From JBBDIP01 sp050260675 (GTDB taxonomy: Bacteria; Bacillota; Sulfobacillia; Fermentithermobacillales; Fermentithermobacillaceae): a stretch of 64,000 bases of DNA. A program made the position numbers and the translations under genes. The stretch is taken from positions 930,001-994,000 of the forward strand of contig JBLNCN010000005.1 in assembly GCA_050260675.1 (NCBI GenBank), given 5' to 3'. Positions 59,638 through 64,000 of this stretch are shown here, in pieces. The notes beneath the pieces were generated by a model, which had not been told where the DNA came from, did no database searches, and worked only from the letters and a program-made list of their open reading frames with translations. Each line of letters opens with the position of its first letter. Positions within the stretch are counted from its first letter, which is position 1.

Positions 59638-61068
59638 TTAACCTGCGTCCTTGCGCGTGAGTACCCGGCTTCTCCACCTGCCTGACAGGTAGTAAGCGTA
59701 GTTCAGTCCCGCGCCGATGACGGGGGAAAACCCTAGCCCCAGCCAGATGCCGCGGCTGCCAAGCAGCCGGGAGAGGTAGACCGAAAGGGGTATCCTGACC
59801 AACCAGAGGGTGAGGATGGAGATGATCATGGACGGGACGGTATCCCCCGCTCCCCGCAGTATGCCGGAGAGAGTGAACATGAGGGCGTAGGGAATGTATG
59901 CAAAACCGACTGTCCGGAGATACCGGATCCCTTCCGCGAGCACAGCGGCGTCGGAAGTGAACATGCGCAACAGAAGGTGGGGAATACTGACCGCCACCAG
60001 CATGATCACCGCGGTGATACCGACAGTCAGTTTTATGCTGGAGTGAACGATTTCCCTTACGCGGTCGAACTTGCGGGCTCCCAGGTTCTGGCCCACTAGG
60101 GCGGAGACCGAGAAGCCCACCGTCATGGCAGGCATGAAGGCGAACTGGTCAAGCCTCCCCCCTACCCCGAAAGCCGCGGTCACCACCGATCCGAACTTGT
60201 TCACCAAGGAGGTGAGGGTCAGCATGCCCGTTGAGACGATAATCTGCTGGATCCCTGCGGGCAGACCGATAGAGAAGGTCTGGCCGATAAGGCCGAAGTC
60301 CGGACGCCACTGGGCCCGCTCCCACTTGAGCAGGCCTGCCTTGGTCATATAGCGGATGCCCAAAAGAGCCGAAATGGCTTGGGCAATGATAGTGGCCAAC
60401 GCAGCCCCCGCCACGCCCATCCTAGGAAAGGGCCACACTCCGAAGATGAGTAAGGGATCCAGGATTATGTTCAGGACGGTGGCGTAAGCGAGAAACAGGA
60501 GCGGGGTCTTGGAATCGCCGAGACCTCTCATGACTGCTGAGATCAGGTTGTAGAAGAAGGTAAACACAGTCCCACCCAAGACTATCCCTAGATAAGCCTG
60601 AGCGTCGCCCATTATGTCGGCCGGAGTGCTGATCAGTCGGAGAAGCGGCACTCTAAGCGACGTGCCCGCGAAGGTGGACACGATGCCGAGGAACGCCATC
60701 ACCATGAAGGAGTTTGCGATCGACCTGCGGACCATGACCGGGTCCTTCGCCCCTGTGTGTTGCGCGACCATGGTGGTGGTGGCAAGGCCGATGCCGGTAG
60801 CGAGGGCGACTACGGCGAAGATGATGGGAAAACTCACCGAGACAGCAGCCAGAGCGTCTGTCCCGAGGAATTGGCCGACCCAAATGCTGTCGACGGTGTT
60901 GTACAGGGCTTGAAGGGCGTTCCCCAAGAACATGGGGACTGAAAAGGCGATGAGGTGGCGCGGAATGCTGCCTTCCGTGAAGTCCTGGCGCTGCTGCGGT
61001 CTCTCCAGCGTGACTACCTCCAACTCCGATGTGGTCGAGTCGACATGGCAGAGCCTAACGCCCTGCAC
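59638..61068 (-). CDS. MATE-family efflux transporter
   Basis: This protein of about 476 residues has twelve predicted membrane helices in two homologous halves, with the MATE N-terminal motif (IPRHLIAFSVPMFLGNALQALYN) and repeat motif (GLGDSKTPLLFLAYATVLNI; GAGDTVPSMIISILTLWLV). It exports drugs or cations using a Na+ or H+ gradient. The frame extends to 61092, but the -10 box TATATT overlaps that stretch. GTG 61068 lies six bases after the -10, so a leaderless start is likely. The cytoplasmic N-terminal tail is about 30 residues. Confidence 0.92.
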   Translation of the reverse strand: MQGVRLCHVDSTTSELEVVTLERPQQRQDFTEGSIPRHLIAFSVPMFLGNALQALYNTVDSIWVGQFLGTDALAAVSVSFPIIFAVVALATGIGLATTTMVAQHTGAKDPVMVRRSIANSFMVMAFLGIVSTFAGTSLRVPLLRLISTPADIMGDAQAYLGIVLGGTVFTFFYNLISAVMRGLGDSKTPLLFLAYATVLNIILDPLLIFGVWPFPRMGVAGAALATIIAQAISALLGIRYMTKAGLLKWERAQWRPDFGLIGQTFSIGLPAGIQQIIVSTGMLTLTSLVNKFGSVVTAAFGVGGRLDQFAFMPAMTVGFSVSALVGQNLGARKFDRVREIVHSSIKLTVGITAVIMLVAVSIPHLLLRMFTSDAAVLAEGIRYLRTVGFAYIPYALMFTLSGILRGAGDTVPSMIISILTLWLVRIPLSVYLSRLLGSRGIWLGLGFSPVIGAGLNYAYYLSGRWRSRVLTRKDAG

Positions 61069-61074
61069 TCGACA

Positions 61075-61103
61075 AATATAGCATGCTGCCACCCAACGTA
61101 AAA
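61075..61103 (-). promoter_or_regulatory. Promoter of the MATE gene, apparently leaderless
   Basis: On the minus strand: -35 TTTTAC (61098-61103), 17-base spacer, -10 TATATT (61075-61080), then six bases to GTG 61068. The -35 lies inside the stem of the upstream terminator. Confidence 0.5.
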
Positions 61104-61130
61104 GGACAGCCTCCGCGGCTGTCCTTTTAC
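61098..61130 (-). terminator. Terminator of the YjcZ-like gene
   Basis: This is a 14-base perfect stem (GTAAAAGGACAGCC / GGCTGTCCTTTTAC) with a 5-base loop, 13 bases after the 61144 stop. The stem has T residues at its 3' end on the minus strand. Confidence 0.8.
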
Positions 61131-61143
61131 CGATCCCCAGGGT

Positions 61144-61239
61144 CTAGCAGAAGCAGGCCAACCCCAAGATCAACAGGATGAGAATGAGGAAAAGGATAAA
61201 CGCCCAGTTGTTGCCGACGCCGCCGCCAACACCTGCCAT
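61144..61239 (-). CDS. 31-residue YjcZ-family small sporulation membrane protein
   Basis: A Gly-rich N-terminus (MAGVGGGVGNNWAF) is followed by a single hydrophobic helix (ILFLILILLILGLACF) ending in Cys. This is the pattern of the YjcZ family of tiny spore-associated membrane peptides of Bacillota. ATG 61239 has AAAGGGGG seven bases upstream and the gene has its own terminator. Such peptides are made in sporulating cells; their exact role is unsettled. It is the strongest sign in the window that the organism forms spores. Confidence 0.85.
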   Translation of the reverse strand: MAGVGGGVGNNWAFILFLILILLILGLACFC

Positions 61240-61312
61240 CGGGGAACCCCCTTTCGTTACAAGGTCTGCGACATGTTATGTTCCCAAGGCAGCGTGAGTT
61301 ACTGCGGCCACG

Positions 61313-62797
61313 TTATGTAGCCTGACCCAGCACAGGAGGCCTCCGTTTCCTGGTCACCTGCTCAAATGCGTAGGCTACGCGAAGGAGGTCCGGCTCCGAG
61401 TACGCGGTACCCGCGAACGTAATTCCCACTGGGCGGCCCTCCTTGGTGTATCCGGCGGGGACCGTGATGGAGGGGTATCCCGCTTTGGCTGATAGGGATG
61501 CGTTCATGATGTGGGGAAAAACCAGGACGTCGGCCCTGCACTCGCTAAGGGCCCTATCAATACCCTCCGCCCGAGAAAGCCGCTCTTCCCGGGCCCTTCC
61601 GGCCAGGTATTCAGGGTCGGTGAGGCTCCCCGAGGTGGATTCCGACTCAATGAGGACAGACTGCCCGTACCGCATCCTGCGGTAAGGCTCCCTGGCGTTG
61701 AACTCCACCAGCTCCCGGAGCGAATGTACCGGAACCTGCGGAGAGAGCCTGGAGAGATACCTGTTTAGGGCCGGCTTGAACTCGTGCTGCAGGCTCTTGG
61801 TCCGCCAACCCGAGGGCATCTCCAGAGAAACGTCGGTGAGCACCGCCCCGGCCTCACGCAGGGCCTGTTCCGCAGCGGCGGTGATCTGGCGTCTCTCCTC
61901 ATCGAGTCTTGCGTAGAAGGAACGGGCAACTCCAAGCCGCACGCCTCGGAGACCGTCCCTTTCCAGGAACGACGAGTAGTCGGAGTGGGTGCGGCCCTCG
62001 CTTGCCCAGGTAGCGGGGTCATCAGGATCCACCCCGGCCAGCGCTCCCAGGAGCAGCGCGGCATCCTCCACGGTGCGGGCCATGGGTCCTGCCGTATCCT
62101 GCACATGAGAAATCGGGATTATGCCTGCCCGGCTGATGAGGCCTACAGTCGGCTTGATCCCTACCAAGGAGTTTTGGCAGGAGGGACTCAGGATGGAGCC
62201 TGAGGTTTCGGTCCCCACCGCCAAGGTCGCCAGGTTGGCAGCGACTGCAGCCCCACACCCGGAACTTGACCCGCCGACGTCGAACTTGCCGGGACCGTAG
62301 GGGTTCAAGACTTGGCCGCCCCTGGAGCTGTACCCGTTGGGCATGTTGTCGGTCATGAAGTTTGCCCACTCAGTCATGTTGGCTTTTCCCAGTATGACGG
62401 CCCCTGCCTCGCGCAGCCTCCTAGCCACGAACGAGTCCTGGGGAGCGTAGGAGTCGGCAAGCGCCAGGGATCCTGCGCTGGTGTGCATCATGTCTTTGGT
62501 ATCGATGTTGTCTTTCAGGAGCACCGGAATGCCGTGCAATGGACCCCTGAGGCCGGAGGCGGCTCGTTCCCTGTCCAAAGCTTCGGCAATGAAGAGGGCT
62601 TCAGGATTCAGCTCCAGGACCGAATTCAGCGCCGGTCCCTGCCGGTCATACTGCCCGATCCGTTCCATGTAAGCCCACACGAGATCCCGCGATGTGATGC
62701 GACCCCTCGCCATCATATCCTGCAGTTCCCTTACCGAAACTTCTTCGAGCCATGCTTCGGCCACCTCAGCGTCACCCTTTCTCACGAGGAGAGTCAC
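61313..62797 (-). CDS. Amidase-signature family hydrolase
   Basis: The protein of up to 494 residues has the Ser-cisSer-Lys catalytic set: K95 in PVLLKDNIDT, the GGSSSG loop (175-180) and the nucleophile in ETSGSI (197-202). It has the C-terminal SITVPAGYTKEGRPVGITFAGTAYSE stretch in the family's usual place. It hydrolyses an amide; the substrate is unknown. It is not GatA, since no gatB/gatC is near. The start is uncertain: GTG 62797 has no ribosome site, and GTG 62764 is an alternative behind AGAAAGG. Confidence 0.88.
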   Translation of the reverse strand: MTLLVRKGDAEVAEAWLEEVSVRELQDMMARGRITSRDLVWAYMERIGQYDRQGPALNSVLELNPEALFIAEALDRERAASGLRGPLHGIPVLLKDNIDTKDMMHTSAGSLALADSYAPQDSFVARRLREAGAVILGKANMTEWANFMTDNMPNGYSSRGGQVLNPYGPGKFDVGGSSSGCGAAVAANLATLAVGTETSGSILSPSCQNSLVGIKPTVGLISRAGIIPISHVQDTAGPMARTVEDAALLLGALAGVDPDDPATWASEGRTHSDYSSFLERDGLRGVRLGVARSFYARLDEERRQITAAAEQALREAGAVLTDVSLEMPSGWRTKSLQHEFKPALNRYLSRLSPQVPVHSLRELVEFNAREPYRRMRYGQSVLIESESTSGSLTDPEYLAGRAREERLSRAEGIDRALSECRADVLVFPHIMNASLSAKAGYPSITVPAGYTKEGRPVGITFAGTAYSEPDLLRVAYAFEQVTRKRRPPVLGQAT

Positions 62798-62809
62798 GTA
62801 AATAACGAA

Positions 62810-62847
62810 AGGAGCGCGACCCAGGTAGGGCTCCCTGTCGCGCTCCT
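62810..62847 (-). terminator. Terminator of the right-edge chemoreceptor gene
   Basis: This is an 11-base perfect stem (AGGAGCGCGAC / GTCGCGCTCCT) with a 16-base loop holding an inner AGGG/CCCT pair. On the minus strand it is followed by TTTCGTTATTTACG. It lies 42 bases after the 62890 stop. Confidence 0.8.
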
Positions 62848-62889
62848 ATGCTTCGATACCGAACGGGCCGTAACCTGCCCTGGGGACTT

Positions 62890-63999
62890 TTACGCGTCCC
62901 CTTCGATGCGGAACCGCTTCACAGTCTCCTGTAGCCTGTCGGCCATCTCCGCCAGGTTTTGAGCGGCCTCCGACACTTGCCCGGTAGTCTTGTTCATCTC
63001 CTCGGTCGACGCCGAAACCTCTTCGGCGGCCGCGGCGCTCTCCTCTGAGGTCGCAGCCACAGCGTCGATCAGGCGCTTCACTTCCTCGGAACTGGAGGCC
63101 ATTTCGTTGACGATGGTGGCGTTCCTCTCAGCAATCTCCACAATCCTGGTGATGGCCTCGGTTGTCGTAGCGCTGGCCTCCTGGAGTGAACGAGACGACT
63201 CTATGAGGCTGGCGACCATCTCTTGTGACGCAGACGCGCTTTCATGGATAGCTGCCAATGCCGCGCCGGCGTCCTGCGCTAGGCTTTGTCCCGCGGCGAC
63301 ATCGTTTGCGCTGGCTTCCATGGAAGCGACCGCCTTGTCTATGGCTTCGCCGATCTTCTGAATCAGATCGCCGATGGTCTTGGTCTCGTGAGACGAACGC
63401 TCGGCGAGCCCCCTTACTTCGTCGGCGACCACCGCGAAACCGCGGCCGTACTCGCCTGCCCTAGCCGCTTCTATGGCGGCATTCAGCGCAAGGAGGTTGG
63501 TCTGGGAAGCAATGTCTGAGATGACTCCCACGATGTTCCTGATCTCTCTGGAGAGCTGGTTCAGTTCGGAGACCCTGGCGCTTACTTCCGACGTCGAGAC
63601 GCCGATCCGCTGGGTGTTCTCCATTACAGCCTGTACCGACTCAGTGCCTCTGGCGGCAGACTCCACGTTGCTGGCCGTCACGTTCGCGACTTCGTTGAGT
63701 ATCGCCAGGACTTCCTTCAGGGACTGGCCCGCGCGGTCTGTCACAGCGGCCGCGGTCTGCACGTGAGCGGCCTGCTCTTCAGTGCCCTCGGCCATGCCCT
63801 GAATTGACGCAGCCAGCTGGGCCACTGCCAGCGCGCTGTTCCCGGCTGCAGCGCTCTGTTCCTGGGAACCCCTAGCCACCTGCTGCATCGTGACGGCGAT
63901 CTGGCTCGATATTGCGGTTGATTCTTCCGAGGTCGCGGACAGCTCCTGGCTGGTAGAGGTCACCGCATAAGCGGCATCCGCCACCATGCGGAGCACGTT
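62890..63999 (-). CDS. Methyl-accepting chemotaxis protein, 5' part outside the window
   Basis: The frame is open to the right edge, so the N-terminal sensor part is missing here. The visible 369 residues are the cytoplasmic signalling domain: long heptad coils with QEEQ-type methylation-region residues and the conserved tip (LALNAAIEAARAGEYGRGFAVVADEVRGLAERS). It ends RLQETVKRFRIEGDA. It differs from the receptor at 54618 in lacking any odd insert at the tip. It is likely the adaptation and kinase-control module of a full-length receptor. Confidence 0.93.
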   Translation of the reverse strand, partial: NVLRMVADAAYAVTSTSQELSATSEESTAISSQIAVTMQQVARGSQEQSAAAGNSALAVAQLAASIQGMAEGTEEQAAHVQTAAAVTDRAGQSLKEVLAILNEVANVTASNVESAARGTESVQAVMENTQRIGVSTSEVSARVSELNQLSREIRNIVGVISDIASQTNLLALNAAIEAARAGEYGRGFAVVADEVRGLAERSSHETKTIGDLIQKIGEAIDKAVASMEASANDVAAGQSLAQDAGAALAAIHESASASQEMVASLIESSRSLQEASATTTEAITRIVEIAERNATIVNEMASSSEEVKRLIDAVAATSEESAAAAEEVSASTEEMNKTTGQVSEAAQNLAEMADRLQETVKRFRIEGDA

Positions 64000-64000
64000 G

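Overview
The window looks like chromosome from a moderately high-GC, spore-forming Bacillota (Clostridia/Limnochordia-like) anaerobe. The evidence is a SigI/RsgI pair, a YjcZ-type small sporulation protein, indolepyruvate:ferredoxin oxidoreductase, a B12-dependent ribonucleotide reductase with NrdR, 2-hydroxyacyl-CoA dehydratase activase genes, a LiaF/PspC-type envelope module and many GTG/TTG starts with strong AGGAGG ribosome sites. I see no rRNA, tRNA, CRISPR array, insertion sequence or prophage. Most genes are on the minus strand.

Layout. 0-5.2 kb: a partial membrane protein, then an AbrB-like regulator with a two-gene heterodimeric ABC exporter. 5.4-7.8 kb: iorBA. 7.9-10.3 kb: a possible coupled small ORF, sigI and an rsgI-like anti-sigma gene with an Asp-rich repetitive exterior. 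10.4-12.5 kb: a DinG-family helicase. 12.5-16.5 kb: an operon of a dihydrodipicolinate-synthase/HOGA-type aldolase, a homoserine-dehydrogenase-like enzyme, an IclR regulator and a class V aminotransferase. 16.7-17.5 kb: a PHP phosphatase. 17.7-20.7 kb: a four-gene operon of uncharacterised membrane proteins, the best candidate here for an undescribed system. 21-25.2 kb: DUF2164, a ferritin-like protein, nrdJ and nrdR. 25.3-33.1 kb: thioesterase, OsmC, alkyladenine glycosylase, FMN reductase, a DUF692-like protein, a hydrolase and an SbcC/SbcD-like (YhaN/YhaO) pair. 33.1-36.3 kb: the activase pair. 36.3-39 kb: an ECF sigma, anti-sigma, PspC and LiaF-like operon. 39.2-40.8 kb: a long protein of 21-residue coiled-coil repeats. 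40.9-50 kb: D-aminoacylase, a tiny zinc ribbon, AlaX, nitroreductase, ABC-F ATPase with a structured leader and leader peptide, methyltransferase, lipase and Fe-alcohol dehydrogenase. 50.2-54.4 kb: an unknown protein and a three-gene ABC-2 exporter. 54.6-64 kb: a soluble chemoreceptor-like protein, arginase-fold protein, DUF2161 protein, GAF/HD-GYP protein, PilT, MATE transporter, YjcZ-like peptide, amidase and a chemoreceptor cut by the right edge.

Cross-cutting observations. Several genes (dinG, the 47.3 kb methyltransferase, the MATE gene and nearly the DUF2161 gene) have sigma-A -10 boxes only 6-10 bases before the start codon and no Shine-Dalgarno sequence. This suggests leaderless transcripts alongside canonical ones. 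All database-style family names are assigned from memory of motifs; no search was run.
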